60,230 nt of DNA from Bacillota bacterium (GCA_023461435.1 JAEYLC010000035.1:1-60230), one strand, 5' to 3'. Positions 26,135 through 34,716 are shown, counted from the first letter of the stretch. Numbers and translations: made by a program. The notes: a model not told the origin generated them from the letters alone.

Positions 26135-26620
26135 TTATGAATTGATAGCTGTATTTTGCGCCGCCGTCACGCAGTCTATAGCCAGCACCACGGCCAGCGC
26201 CAGAATTTCATCCTGATCGGATTCAACGTCGAGCACGTAGCAATCACCCCAAGTGAACCATTCCTTATGGATAGAGACCACGCAGCGGCCATTTTGCGTA
26301 ATCTGGTAGTCATGCGCGGTGAAGTTGCCTTCAATTTCCCAGCCGAGCCCTTCTATACTATATTTCGAGCGAAAGAAGGTGATCTCCTTGACGATTTCGG
26401 CAATCTGCTGCCCGTCAATGAAAACATAAAACCGAGGCTTAAAGCTCCATACCTTTTGCTGAATAAAGGCGGCTTCGCGGCCTGACATATCCATCACGTG
26501 CAGCTTTTTGCCCCATGAGAACAGTTCGCCTTCAACGAAGTATCTGTCCTGCCCGATTTCATCCTTGACTGAAAATTTATCTGCCCAAGAAAAGACCTTT
26601 TGTTTGATGCATAGTCTCAT
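26135..26620 (-). CDS. LURP-one-related (LOR) family protein
   Basis: This 161-residue protein has the tubby-like LOR pattern of alternating short strands: LCIKQKVFSWADKFSV, YFVEGELFSWGKKLHV, then EAAFIQQKVWSFKPRFYVFI, and a C-terminal helix (DEILALAVVLAIDCV). LOR proteins in bacteria may bind membrane phospholipid; their role is poorly known. ATG 26620 follows AAGGAAG; an ATG 54 bases upstream has no site. The gene forms a likely two-gene operon with the pentapeptide repeat gene. Confidence 0.87.
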   Translation of the reverse strand: MRLCIKQKVFSWADKFSVKDEIGQDRYFVEGELFSWGKKLHVMDMSGREAAFIQQKVWSFKPRFYVFIDGQQIAEIVKEITFFRSKYSIEGLGWEIEGNFTAHDYQITQNGRCVVSIHKEWFTWGDCYVLDVESDQDEILALAVVLAIDCVTAAQNTAINS

Positions 26621-26723
26621 ATTGATGCTTCCTTTTTTATTTAGATGATACCACATAAAGGCGTGGCGGGACAACGCCTCAAACGGGTTTTATGGGAAAC
26701 GGCGATTTTACGTAAAAGGTGTT

Positions 26724-26804
26724 GAATTCGAGGATCGTGGTGACGAAGTTCTCGGATTATTATCCGGTGTTTGCGCATTCGATATTGAATTAGAAACCGA
26801 AGCT
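26724..26804 (+). repeat. Duplicated 3' end of the DNase-fold lipoprotein gene
   Basis: The first 33 bases, from GAATTCGAGGATCG on, are identical to positions 25439-25471 in the lipoprotein gene, and the similarity continues past the stop codon to about 25519 with scattered changes. The copy encodes the last residues (NSRIVVTKFSDYYPVF-like), but no upstream gene remains. The pentapeptide and LURP-one genes lie between the two copies. Confidence 0.85.
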
Positions 26805-26847
26805 TTGGAAATCATCTTCATGGCACTAGGCTTGTGTCTCAGGAAGG

Positions 26848-27971
26848 TCATTCTATTGAGAATTCAGTAATTAGCCTTATGGTGTTTTGAGCTCTATCAA
26901 GCAATTGCTGGTACGTCATAATTTTTATGTTGTGATAGGACGAGTTTAAGATTCTAAGATACTTTGTCTCTTCTTCATTCAGCTCTCGATTTGATCCAAA
27001 TAACACAATGCCACGTGGTCTTATGATCTTACAGCTATTTTTTTCTTGGTATTCTTTATCTTTGGTTTTATTCTCCAACTCAAAGATATAATTCTGAGTC
27101 TGCGCTATTGCTTTTGTAAGACCTGATTTCGCATAGTAGTTGCTGTGACTTTCATCAAAATTAAACAGGTCTTCGTTTGGCAACTTCACTTCAATAATAT
27201 CAACAAAGCTTTCAATGTTTATGGGAATAATATCCAATATATTATCTTCATTAATTTTGTTTCCTTCAACAACAAAAGAATATTCATTCCCGAATAACCA
27301 GATATTCTTTTTTAAAAGCTTTTGTATCTCAACCTCGTTTTTATATTCTCCCTTTATGATAGCTTCTAACTTCTGAATAGCAATTTTTCGTTTCTGGATT
27401 GACAGAAATTCGTAAAATTCATCTATACTTTTTATATTTGCTTGTATTATTTCATTAAATTCTTTTTCAGTTATACATTTGAATATGATGGCTGTATGTT
27501 AGGTTTCAACTCTGATAAAGGAATTTTATATTTGGCTTTATTTGTAGTATTAATTTTAAATAAGTTATCAAGAAAACACTTAAGTCCATACATACCTGCA
27601 AAATCTAACGTAACCTCTTCTGTTGCATATACACCTTTGCTTGTTCTGCGAGAAATGTGTAATGCATTAACTTTCTTTCCTACCTTGTCCTCAATCAACC
27701 AGCAATGAATTTTTTGCTGTCCCCTATGTGATTCGTGAAGTATTATTCTATCTTTAATTTCAAAAGGTACCGGTGGGGAATCATCAGCGCTGTTCTTTCT
27801 TGATGTATAATTAGTCTTTTGATCAAATAAAACTTCAAGTTTTCGATAACATGAACCATCTTCATTTTTTTGTGTCTTTCCAACATAGATAACCTCCGAC
27901 ACCTTATTATCATCGTACTGAGGATTAAAACCCTTTTCATCCATATTTACTTTTGCCTCACAAGTACTCAT
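26848..27971 (-). pseudogene. Shedu-type (DUF4263) nuclease gene, interrupted by a frameshift
   Basis: The 5' part (27971 to 27471, 166 codons) reads into a stop after NIQPSYSNV. Immediately beyond, another frame continues without a stop from about 27490 to 26848, reading ITEKEFNEIIQANIKS and then the DUF4263 nuclease core: FVDIIEVKLPN (Asp, Glu-Val-Lys as the PD-(D/E)XK site), AIAQTQNYIFEL, RPRGIVLFGSNREL and IMTYQQLLDRA. The second part has no credible start, and together the parts give about 375 residues, normal for Shedu SduA, an anti-phage nuclease. Loss of one A from the AAA near 27475 would explain it. It could be a true pseudogene, an assembly error or a slippage-controlled gene. The DNA is AT-rich. 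Confidence 0.8.
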
Positions 27972-28194
27972 TTCTTAATCGAGCAGTTCAGTATCCAAGC
28001 TTTTCTATCTGGATAATAGCTTTTAGGATGTTCACAATTCTACAAAATAAACCGGACGTATACTTTGCAATAGCATTTTAAACTTAATAAAAACAGGTGG
28101 TGTTGCTTATACATCAATTATAAACTTGATACTATCCTAATAACATCTTGGAAATACTGCGAGCTCTCCCGAGCTCTACTTATATGTGCGCCAT

Positions 28195-29088
28195 TTAGTC
28201 CATCTTTACTCGTACATTTATAAACAGGTTTTCTAGCCGCCAATGAATAGGGACCAGACTGTGCAGGTTAGGAATTGAACTTAAATGATAATTATCTCTC
28301 AAAACCACTTGATCCGTGTTTTTCAGTTTTTCAACAATATTAGATTTGACGGCATCGTCAACCTGACTTCCAAATATTCTCCATCCTATGGTCATACCTT
28401 CTTTATTTGTTCTGAGATTATGCTGTTGGGTAACATAGCCAAGAAATTTTGGTTTTGCTTTAGGAAGTGTCAGCACATCTTGCGCACTCCATTTTGCTAG
28501 ATTACGTCTCCATTCCTCACTCCATACCATAAATTTGTTTCCCAAATTTTCACTACCCTTTATTGAAAATAAATCGGGTGATAGTGGTGTAATAAAATAA
28601 TCGCAACCACCCAAAACAGATCGATTCAGAGCTCCTAAATTAGGCCCTAGATCATAGAAAATGTAATCAACTGATAGCTTTTCAGCTACAAATTGAACAT
28701 ACCTAAAGATAGCAATTTGAGCCCTCAAGGATATTTCTTGCGTTGCAGCACTACTCCACGTTTCTCCTAATCTATCTTCAAATAGACTCAAATCTATATC
28801 GCCTGGCACAATATATAAATTTTCACTAACCCTAAATGGTTTTCGTTTTCTAAAATCACCTGTACCTATTGCTATAGGTTCAATAACCTTGTAAATGCTA
28901 TTCCCTGCATCAGACCAACTTTGCTTAATTTGAGAATCATTTAGCGTGTAAGAGGTAAGATTACACTGGCTATCACAGTCTACCATTAATACCGTTTCCC
29001 CTGTATCGGCTAATAAATTGGCAATGTGGTACAAGTAGGTTGTTTTACCTACTCCTCCTTTATTATTAAAAATAGCAATACTCTTCAT
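28195..29088 (-). CDS. ParA-family ATPase
   Basis: This 297-residue protein has the deviant Walker A of ParA/Soj ATPases (FNNKGGVGKTTYLYHIAN), followed by VLMVDCDSQCNLTSY (Walker A' region) and YIFYDLGPNLGALN (Walker B). It resembles the AAA_31 group found in plasmids and genomic islands. No ParB gene or parS-like sites were seen beside it. ATG 29088 follows GAGGAAG; an earlier in-frame ATG lacks a site. Its promoter is at 29152-29180. It lies upstream of the Shedu gene in the same direction, with a 220-base AT-rich gap in which I see nothing. Confidence 0.9.
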   Translation of the reverse strand: MKSIAIFNNKGGVGKTTYLYHIANLLADTGETVLMVDCDSQCNLTSYTLNDSQIKQSWSDAGNSIYKVIEPIAIGTGDFRKRKPFRVSENLYIVPGDIDLSLFEDRLGETWSSAATQEISLRAQIAIFRYVQFVAEKLSVDYIFYDLGPNLGALNRSVLGGCDYFITPLSPDLFSIKGSENLGNKFMVWSEEWRRNLAKWSAQDVLTLPKAKPKFLGYVTQQHNLRTNKEGMTIGWRIFGSQVDDAVKSNIVEKLKNTDQVVLRDNYHLSSIPNLHSLVPIHWRLENLFINVRVKMD

Positions 29089-29151
29089 TGGTCTTCCTCT
29101 ATTCATATAATTAGTATTAAACCAGTTGTAGTGCATGTCATAACTAATAAT

Positions 29152-29180
29152 AGTATATCAATAACGACAATATATTTCAA
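29152..29180 (-). promoter_or_regulatory. Promoter of the ParA-family gene
   Basis: On the minus strand TTGAAA, a 17-base spacer and TATACT precede the start codon by about 65 bases. Confidence 0.55.
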
Positions 29181-29278
29181 TTAATTACAAAAATATATGC
29201 CCAACCCTTTTCTGGTGAAAGCATCGGAATTATCTGCAAAAAAACACAAACCCGATCTCTTGTGTTCACCGTCACAAA

Positions 29279-29305
29279 TAAAAAAACACTCTTGCGAGTG
29301 CTTTT
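29279..29305 (-). terminator. Terminator of the tRNA-Met operon
   Basis: On the minus strand GCACTC-GCAA-GAGTGT forms a tight hairpin followed by seven T, a few bases after the encoded CCA of tRNA-Met. Confidence 0.85.
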
Positions 29306-29312
29306 TCATTTG

Positions 29313-29389
29313 TGGTAGCGGCGACGGGATTCGAACCTGTGACACCCCGGGTATGAACCGAGTGCTCTGGCCAACTGAGCTACGCCGCC
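29313..29389 (-). tRNA. tRNA-Met (CAT), elongator
   Basis: The 77-base gene including an encoded CCA folds with acceptor GGCGGCG/CGCCGCT (first pair G-U), a D arm, anticodon stem CTCGG/CCGGG with loop TTCATAC, and T arm ACAGG-TTCGAAT-CCCGT (one mismatch-like pair). The anticodon is CAT. The normal first pair distinguishes it from the initiator; an isoleucine tRNA with modified CAT is less likely by similarity. Confidence 0.92.
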
Positions 29390-29396
29390 ATATGAT

Positions 29397-29470
29397 ACAC
29401 CCCAAAAGCCTGACGGCTTCCGGGGGCCCCATATACATAACCCGACTGAAATCATCCAATCGGGTTATGT
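29397..29470. other. Hairpin-rich spacer between the tRNA genes
   Basis: Two inverted repeats lie between the tRNA genes. CATAACCCGA pairs with TCGGGTTATG (29436-29469), and AAGCC-TGAC-GGCTT lies near 29405-29420. They may be processing or termination signals; neither has a strong T run on the minus strand. Confidence 0.4.
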
Positions 29471-29476
29471 TCAAAG

Positions 29477-29553
<77 letters not shown>

Positions 29554-29571
29554 TCAATGAGCGCAAGAAGT

Positions 29572-29600
29572 ATTCTATCTCATAACGCGCTTATAGTCAA
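29572..29600 (-). promoter_or_regulatory. Promoter of the tRNA-Met genes
   Basis: On the minus strand TTGACT, a 17-base spacer and TAGAAT end about 19 bases before the mature tRNA-fMet 5' end, as expected for a stable RNA promoter. Confidence 0.7.
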
Positions 29601-29641
29601 CCGTTTTTTATCACGATTTTTGTGATTGTTATATTTACACT

Positions 29642-30067
29642 TTATTCCACTTTGAATGAACGCCCGCTCAAGCTGTCGATCCCCTCAAACTCCCGGGTCA
29701 CGACAGATTCGATACTCTTCTTGATCTCGGGGTCAACCTGTGTGATGCACATCTGCCTCTCCCCGCCTATGCTTTTGCAGTCGTCCTCTATCAGCACATC
29801 TGGCTTCACGGCCTCCACGACATCCTTATACGCTTGCCCTTTGCTGCGGTAATACAGCCTTTCGCCCTTCAGCCCATACCGCCTGAGCACATCCGCAATC
29901 ACCTTTGCCGCGCGGCCTTTGCGCGATGTGCAATAGTCGATACGCGCGCCCTGACTGTGCCAGCGGCTGATGATGGCCGCAGCGTCACCGATGGGAACGT
30001 AGTTCTTAAAGCTGAAAAGGAACCGCTTTGATCTCGGCTTTAAAATCGTTCCCTCCGTAAATATCAT
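29642..30067 (-). CDS. HAD-like protein with degenerate first motif
   Basis: This small protein of 141 residues starts MIFTEGTIL where HAD phosphatases have DxDGT, so the nucleophile aspartate is absent. It goes on with NYVPIGDAAAIISRWHSQGA, IDYCTSRKGR (motif II-like) and PDVLIEDDCKSIGG (motif IV-like). I recall a widespread family with exactly this layout and no known function. ATG 30067 has ATAAGGA upstream; the frame is open further back, but that overlaps the C39-like gene. It is the last of three genes in an EamA/C39-like/HAD-like operon. Confidence 0.72.
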   Translation of the reverse strand: MIFTEGTILKPRSKRFLFSFKNYVPIGDAAAIISRWHSQGARIDYCTSRKGRAAKVIADVLRRYGLKGERLYYRSKGQAYKDVVEAVKPDVLIEDDCKSIGGERQMCITQVDPEIKKSIESVVTREFEGIDSLSGRSFKVE

Positions 30068-30137
30068 GATCCTTATGCCGCTGTTTTGAGCTTCAGAAAG
30101 CTGAATGAACGCCAAATCTTCGCCTCCGGCAGAATAG

Positions 30138-30752
30138 TCAGTCGGGATAAAAATACACGATGCCCGTTTCATACGGGCTCTGCTGATGCCATACCTGCTC
30201 AAACGGCAGCTCAAACTCTTTGCCGTACGTCGAAACGTACACGGCCTTTGTCTCAGCGTTGCAGCCCGTCACGGCCATCCAGTGCCAGTGAAAATCGCTG
30301 AGCTCCCTTGACGGGTTTTTGAGTATCATCAGCGCGGGCATATAGTTTTGCTCCACCGCTTTTTGTATGAACCCGAACGCGCCCCTCATATTGAGGCTGC
30401 GGCTCACCACGAGCGGCACGATAGCAACGCCCATTTGCTTGGCATAAGCCGCCGTCCCCGAAGCGAACTTCGCCGTGCTTTTAAGCCCCATCGGCCCGGG
30501 TTTCACAAACGGCCGGACGTTTTGCATATGCGCCGTGAAATCCTTCTTTGTGGCGGGCAGCGGATACGGATACAGCGGCGCGCACGAATCCGCAAAAGCC
30601 CCCGCCATATGCATCGTGACCATCGCCGCGGTCGTCGGCCCGCAGCCCGATATGCTGTGCCATGAATGGTCAAACCAGCGCTGGTCCGCGCCGAAGTAAA
30701 CGGCATCGCCGTCAGATATCCGCACTGTCCGCAAGTCTATCGTCTGTTTCAT
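30138..30752 (-). CDS. C39-like papain-fold peptidase or related protein
   Basis: The protein (204 residues) has a papain-like arrangement: SISGCGPTTAAMV provides the cysteine after a glycine/serine stretch, and FHWHWMAVTGC provides the histidine, followed by a YVSTYGKEFELPF strand region with a possible polar third residue. This matches the C39_2/BtrH-like group. No signal peptide is seen, so it may act inside the cell or not as a protease. Its start, after AGAGGG, overlaps the end of the EamA transporter gene by 41 bases, which couples the two. Confidence 0.75.
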   Translation of the reverse strand: MKQTIDLRTVRISDGDAVYFGADQRWFDHSWHSISGCGPTTAAMVTMHMAGAFADSCAPLYPYPLPATKKDFTAHMQNVRPFVKPGPMGLKSTAKFASGTAAYAKQMGVAIVPLVVSRSLNMRGAFGFIQKAVEQNYMPALMILKNPSRELSDFHWHWMAVTGCNAETKAVYVSTYGKEFELPFEQVWHQQSPYETGIVYFYPD

Positions 30753-31710
30753 TGCTGCCCTCTTTTATGTTAAGCTTATCTGTCTTCATTTGCTTTGCGT
30801 CCTGCTTGTTCACGATAAATATGCCCGCGGCCACCAGCGCCACCGCGGCGATCATTTCGGGCCCGATATGCTCGCCCGGCACCAGCAGCACCGAGAGCAC
30901 CGTGCCGATCAGCGGATTCGCGAACTTGTACTGTTCGAGCAGCGTCGCGTTATGGTATTTTAGGAGCACGAACCAGAGCGTAAACGCGACCGCCGATATC
31001 ACCGCGAGATAGATCAGCAGCGCGATCGCGCCCGCGCCCATCTGCACGCCGCCGGGGCTGCCCGCATAGCCTGTGATGCCGAGCATCAGCCCGCCCAGCA
31101 GAAACTGCCAGCCGCTTAAGCGCACCACGTCGATACCGCCGCCGTGCTTTCTCATCAGCACCATCGTGAGCGCAATCAGCACGCTGTGCAGCACGATGAA
31201 GCCTTCGCCGAGCAGCGAGAACGAAAACGCCGTCCCCGAGAGCGCCGAGAAGTTGACAATCACGACGCCTGCAAAACCGAGCAGCAGCCCGAGCGCCTTC
31301 TTCCAGCCAAGGCGGTCGTTTCGGGTCATGAAATGAGACATGATGGCCACGATGAACGCCGAGAGCGAGGTTAAAATGGCGGTTTTCACGGCGGTGGTAT
31401 GCCCAAGGCCGATATAATACAGCACATACGCGCCGAACGTCTGCAGCAGAGCGATCAGCAGCATAAACGGCAGCTCTTTGAGCCGGGGCTTTAATTTGGT
31501 GCGCAGCTTGAGCTTCGCGAAAACAAGTATGCCCAGCCCCGCGATTGAAAATCTTAGCCCCGCGAGCCATAGCTTTTGAAATTCATTCGTATCGCCGGTC
31601 AGTTGATAGGTGAGCTTGAGGCTCGGAAAGGCGCTGCCCCATAGCAGGCAGCAGAACATGGCGGTTATGAGCATCACGCTCTTTTTCTTGAAAATGCTGT
31701 GTGGGTTCAT
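30712..31710 (-). CDS. EamA/DMT-superfamily transporter
   Basis: This 332-residue protein has ten membrane helices in two five-helix EamA repeats. The first begins CCLLWGSAFPSLKL; the second begins LGEGFIVLHSVLIALTMVLM. Such carriers export amino acids or other small metabolites. The C-terminal 30 residues are hydrophilic. ATG 31710 follows AAAGGAG. An extended -10 (TGATATAAT, 31769-31774) lies back to back with one facing the thioesterase gene. It is the first gene of a three-gene operon. Confidence 0.92.
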   Translation of the reverse strand: MNPHSIFKKKSVMLITAMFCCLLWGSAFPSLKLTYQLTGDTNEFQKLWLAGLRFSIAGLGILVFAKLKLRTKLKPRLKELPFMLLIALLQTFGAYVLYYIGLGHTTAVKTAILTSLSAFIVAIMSHFMTRNDRLGWKKALGLLLGFAGVVIVNFSALSGTAFSFSLLGEGFIVLHSVLIALTMVLMRKHGGGIDVVRLSGWQFLLGGLMLGITGYAGSPGGVQMGAGAIALLIYLAVISAVAFTLWFVLLKYHNATLLEQYKFANPLIGTVLSVLLVPGEHIGPEMIAAVALVAAGIFIVNKQDAKQMKTDKLNIKEGSNETDDRLADSADI

Positions 31711-31768
31711 TCCGTTGGTCTCCTTTAAGTCTCACCTATATTACCACAACACCGCGTATAAGGTAAGC

Positions 31769-31803
31769 ATTATATCACACGAATGGTCAAAATGTGGTAT
31801 AAT
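31769..31803. promoter_or_regulatory. Divergent extended -10 elements
   Basis: TGATATAAT on the minus strand (TATAAT at 31769-31774) and TGGTATAAT on the plus strand (31798-31803) face away from each other. They would drive the EamA operon and the thioesterase gene. No good -35 was found for either. Confidence 0.5.
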
Positions 31804-31840
31804 GCGTGACAGGTATTATTCATTTCATTGGAGGAAACAG

Positions 31841-32332
31841 ATGAAAAAGGTGATCAATAAGCAGCCCAACGCCGCCGAATGCTTTGTCTGCGGGCTTAAA
31901 AACGAAAAAGGCATTAAAGCCTTTTTCTACGAAACGGATTCGGGAGAGGTCGCGGCTGTTTTCACGCCTCATCGGCTGCACCAGAGCTATCCGGGGCGCA
32001 TTCACGGCGGTATCGCGGCAAGCATTCTCGACGAAACGATCGGCCGCGCGATACAAATCGGGCAGCCCGACGTTTGGGGCGTCACCGTGGAACTGAATCT
32101 CACGTACAAAAAGCCGCTGCCATACGAACGCGAGCTCAAGGCTTTCGGGCGCATCACACATGAAAACCGGCTTGTGTTTGAGGGCGAGGGTGAGATATTG
32201 ACGCCTGACGGCGAGGTGGCTGTGACCGCAAAAGCCAAGTACGTCAAAATGCGCATCGGCCAGATCTCCGAAGATTTCAGCGAACTTAACTGGAAGGTGC
32301 ATCTGCATATCGACGACCCCGCCGAGGTTTAA
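31841..32332 (+). CDS. PaaI-type hotdog-fold thioesterase
   Basis: This 163-residue enzyme should hydrolyse an acyl-CoA or related thioester in the cytoplasm. The hotdog features are CFVCGLKNEKGIKAFFY at the start, RIHGGIAASILDETIGRA (the active-site helix, with the catalytic acid), and LNLTYKKPLPYERELKAFGRI. The N-terminal Cys-x-x-Cys-Gly is common in this subgroup. ATG 31841 follows GGAGGAAA; the frame is open upstream but has no site. It stands alone, and the hairpin at 32355-32399 lies just downstream. Confidence 0.9.
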   Translation: MKKVINKQPNAAECFVCGLKNEKGIKAFFYETDSGEVAAVFTPHRLHQSYPGRIHGGIAASILDETIGRAIQIGQPDVWGVTVELNLTYKKPLPYERELKAFGRITHENRLVFEGEGEILTPDGEVAVTAKAKYVKMRIGQISEDFSELNWKVHLHIDDPAEV

Positions 32333-32354
32333 GCACTTTATATCATAGTATGAC

Positions 32355-32399
32355 AAAATAAAAAGTCCGGTCAAACAAGGTTCTTGTCTGACCGGACTT
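32355..32399 (-). terminator. Terminator between convergent genes
   Basis: AAGTCCGGTCA and TGACCGGACTT are perfect 11-base arms. On the minus strand they are followed by TTTTATTTT, so this mainly ends the NlpC/P60 gene transcript, and it may also stop the thioesterase transcript. Confidence 0.85.
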
Positions 32400-32418
32400 A
32401 ACGAATTTTATCGTGCCA

Positions 32419-33465
32419 TCAGTTCCCTTTCCAAAGGCCTTGAAGCGCTTTGACCGTATTTTCTCCAACGATGCCGTCCACCTTGAGCTTGCGGTCTTTC
32501 TGGAACGCCTCCACAGCGCTCTCCGTTTTGGGCCCGAATATGCCGTCGGACTGCCCCGGAGAGAACGACGCCAGCTGCAGCGCGTCTTGCACATCGCGCA
32601 CGTCGTCTCCGCGCATATACGGCGAAGTCAGCTTCAGCAAACGGCCCACCTCGAACGAACCAAGCGGAGATTCATCGCACGGACAGAACGGTTTACCGTA
32701 GCAGTCCGTCACCCAGCAACCGTTCAAGGCTTTCATGGTATCGGGCCCCACGATGCCGTCTACGGTAAGACCTCTGCTCTGCTGGAGACTCTTGACCGCC
32801 GCTTCCGTCTTTGGTCCGTAGTATCCATCAATAGCTCCCGGTGAAAAGCCCTGCTCAATGAGTCCCTGCTGCACCTCTTCCACATCCACGCCGCTCATAT
32901 ACGGCTTCGTGAGCTTTAGGTAGCGGCCCAACCAGCAGCAGGCATCTTCAGGAACATTCGGCGGAGTGACCGTGCCAGTGTAATCCACATCCGCGAGCTT
33001 GCCCCAATTGGTCCAGCGTTTTGTCGTTGCCGGCGCCTTGAGCTCCGAAACCACCACGCCGATGTTCGTACCGCCGGCTTCCACAACCTTGCCGTTTCCG
33101 ATGTACATACCGATATGTCCGCTGCGCCAAACGCATAGGCCCGGAATTTCGGGTATGGTATTCAGCATGCCCGTCTGCACGCATTTGGAAAACAGAGTAT
33201 TTGCCGATTTGTCTCCGTATCCCGGTATCTGGTTCCGGTAAGCCTCGATGATGAGTCCCGAACAGTCCACAACGGTCCTTCCGAACCATTTGGCGCATTT
33301 GACAACAAAATACTCGTAATCCCGGCCCGACCGCTTTTTAGCTGCCCAGTCTTCTGCCAACTGTTTTGTATAAAGCTGACCTTGCGCTCCATACACATAG
33401 CCCCATCCGCTTTCTTTCGCGCTGATCACAAAGCTGACGAGAGCATTCGCATTCGCCGTTGCCAT
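32419..33465 (-). CDS. NlpC/P60 cell-wall hydrolase with two peptidoglycan-binding domains
   Basis: The first 150 residues of this 348-residue protein are an NlpC/P60-type cysteine peptidase with VVDCSGLI (Cys68) and GHIGMYIG (His117), followed by a VVEAGG strand. Two peptidoglycan-binding type 1 domains follow (about 195-255 and 280-343), each with DxxxVQxxL and the GIDGYYGPKTEAAV-like or SDGIFGPKTESAV block. There is no signal peptide, as in phage endolysins and some sporulation or autolytic enzymes. ATG 33465 follows AAGGAGAG. It is monocistronic, ending in the terminator at 32355-32399. Confidence 0.9.
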   Translation of the reverse strand: MATANANALVSFVISAKESGWGYVYGAQGQLYTKQLAEDWAAKKRSGRDYEYFVVKCAKWFGRTVVDCSGLIIEAYRNQIPGYGDKSANTLFSKCVQTGMLNTIPEIPGLCVWRSGHIGMYIGNGKVVEAGGTNIGVVVSELKAPATTKRWTNWGKLADVDYTGTVTPPNVPEDACCWLGRYLKLTKPYMSGVDVEEVQQGLIEQGFSPGAIDGYYGPKTEAAVKSLQQSRGLTVDGIVGPDTMKALNGCWVTDCYGKPFCPCDESPLGSFEVGRLLKLTSPYMRGDDVRDVQDALQLASFSPGQSDGIFGPKTESAVEAFQKDRKLKVDGIVGENTVKALQGLWKGN

Positions 33466-33580
33466 TTTTTCGCTCTCCTTTTTAGCTGATTTTTTATGAA
33501 CGTATAATAAAGCCTTAATAAAATACTATGCTGAAAAAACTGAACCGTTCCTGATAATCGGTTGCCAAACTCACCACGTC

Positions 33581-33608
33581 TTGACATACATCGCTTTTCC
33601 TATAGAAT
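33581..33608 (+). promoter_or_regulatory. Promoter of the FUSC-GNAT fusion gene
   Basis: TTGACA (33581-33586), a 16-base spacer and TAGAAT (33603-33608) lie 37 bases before the start codon. Confidence 0.6.
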
Positions 33609-33644
33609 AATCATAAGCGTATTTTGACAAATCACGGAGGATGT

Positions 33645-34625
33645 ATGAACCCGCGCTATAAAATCGGTATGAGAACGGTGAAAACGGTTGTTGCGGTGGG
33701 AATCTGCCTGCTCGTGTTCCAGTTTCTGATGCCCAAAAGCAGCATCAACGGCATACAGGCGGCGCTCGCCGCCACCATCTGCATGAAATCGTCTCTGCAG
33801 AACACGCTGCGTACAGGTCTTGACCGCGCGGCAGGCACCGTCGTCGGGTCCGTGATGGGCGTGCTGTTTTTGCTGCTCAGCGGCGTACTTCCAGCCGTTT
33901 TGATCTCGGCAATCGGCATTTTGGGCGTGCTGATCATCATCTATCTGTGCAATGTCTTCCGGCTTCAGGCAAGCGTCACCATCAGCATCGTTGTCTTTTT
34001 GATCATACTCATTGGCGAGCGCGATATCCCGCCCGTATTTTATGGTCTCGCGCGTCTTGGCGAGACCGTATTCGGCATTTTCATCGCCTACATGGTCAAC
34101 CGCTTTTTGGATATGCGCTACCTCAAAAAGAAGCCGCACTCGGGCGAGGTGCTGACAGAACCCTCCGCGCTGATACGCGACGCAGTCGACGGCGACACGG
34201 GCGGCGTCATGCAGATATGGTTCCAGGCGAATACCGCGGCACATCCTTTCCTCACCGAGCTATACTGGCACAGCCGCTACGATACGGCGCGGCAGACGAT
34301 CAAAACGGCGCAGACCTTCGTCTATGAAAACCGCGGCGAGATAAAGGGCTTCATCAGCCTGACATCCGAAACAGAAATTATCGCCGTTTGCGTGGCGCCC
34401 GGTGCGCAGCATACGGGCATCGGCATCCGCCTCATTGAGCAGACCAAGCTGTTATATCCGTGCCTCTCGGTCAAGTGCTTCAAAAAAAACGAGCTCACCG
34501 TAAAATTCCTGATCAACCGCGGCTTTATACCCGTTTCCGAAAAGAAGGATCCCCTGACCGGCTTGACCGAATACGCAATGGAATGGTCGGCTAAAAACAA
34601 ACGCAAGCCGCGGCGCAATGCGTGA
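33645..34625 (+). CDS. Fusion of an aromatic-acid-exporter-like (FUSC) membrane domain with a GNAT acetyltransferase
   Basis: Residues 1-155 contain about five membrane helices and match the short aromatic acid exporter type (YKIGMRTVKTVVAVGICL, then INGIQAALAATICM and GTVVGSVMGVLF). Residues 165-325 are a GNAT domain (AVDGDTGGVMQIW, IIAVCVAPGAQHTGIGIRLI, and KNELTVKFLINRGFI). The two parts are in one uninterrupted frame. ATG 33645 follows GGAGG; an earlier ATG overlaps it. I infer a transporter whose cargo or regulator is acetylated by the attached domain, but the cargo is unknown. Confidence 0.83.
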   Translation: MNPRYKIGMRTVKTVVAVGICLLVFQFLMPKSSINGIQAALAATICMKSSLQNTLRTGLDRAAGTVVGSVMGVLFLLLSGVLPAVLISAIGILGVLIIIYLCNVFRLQASVTISIVVFLIILIGERDIPPVFYGLARLGETVFGIFIAYMVNRFLDMRYLKKKPHSGEVLTEPSALIRDAVDGDTGGVMQIWFQANTAAHPFLTELYWHSRYDTARQTIKTAQTFVYENRGEIKGFISLTSETEIIAVCVAPGAQHTGIGIRLIEQTKLLYPCLSVKCFKKNELTVKFLINRGFIPVSEKKDPLTGLTEYAMEWSAKNKRKPRRNA

Positions 34626-34716
34626 TTTAAAGCTGTCTTGCCTGATGTTTTTAAATCCCTTTCGCATGCCGGGGAAAGCTGCCGCCGATTCAATGATTCG
34701 TCTTATATTTATTGGT

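Noticed and set aside
28195..29088. The ParA gene considered as evidence of an integrated plasmid or chromosomal origin region
   Set aside because: No ParB, parS-like sites, replication initiator or DnaA-box cluster is visible nearby.
29397..29470. Inverted repeats between the tRNA genes considered as terminators
   Set aside because: On the transcribed strand they are not followed by a T run, while a clear terminator follows the second tRNA.
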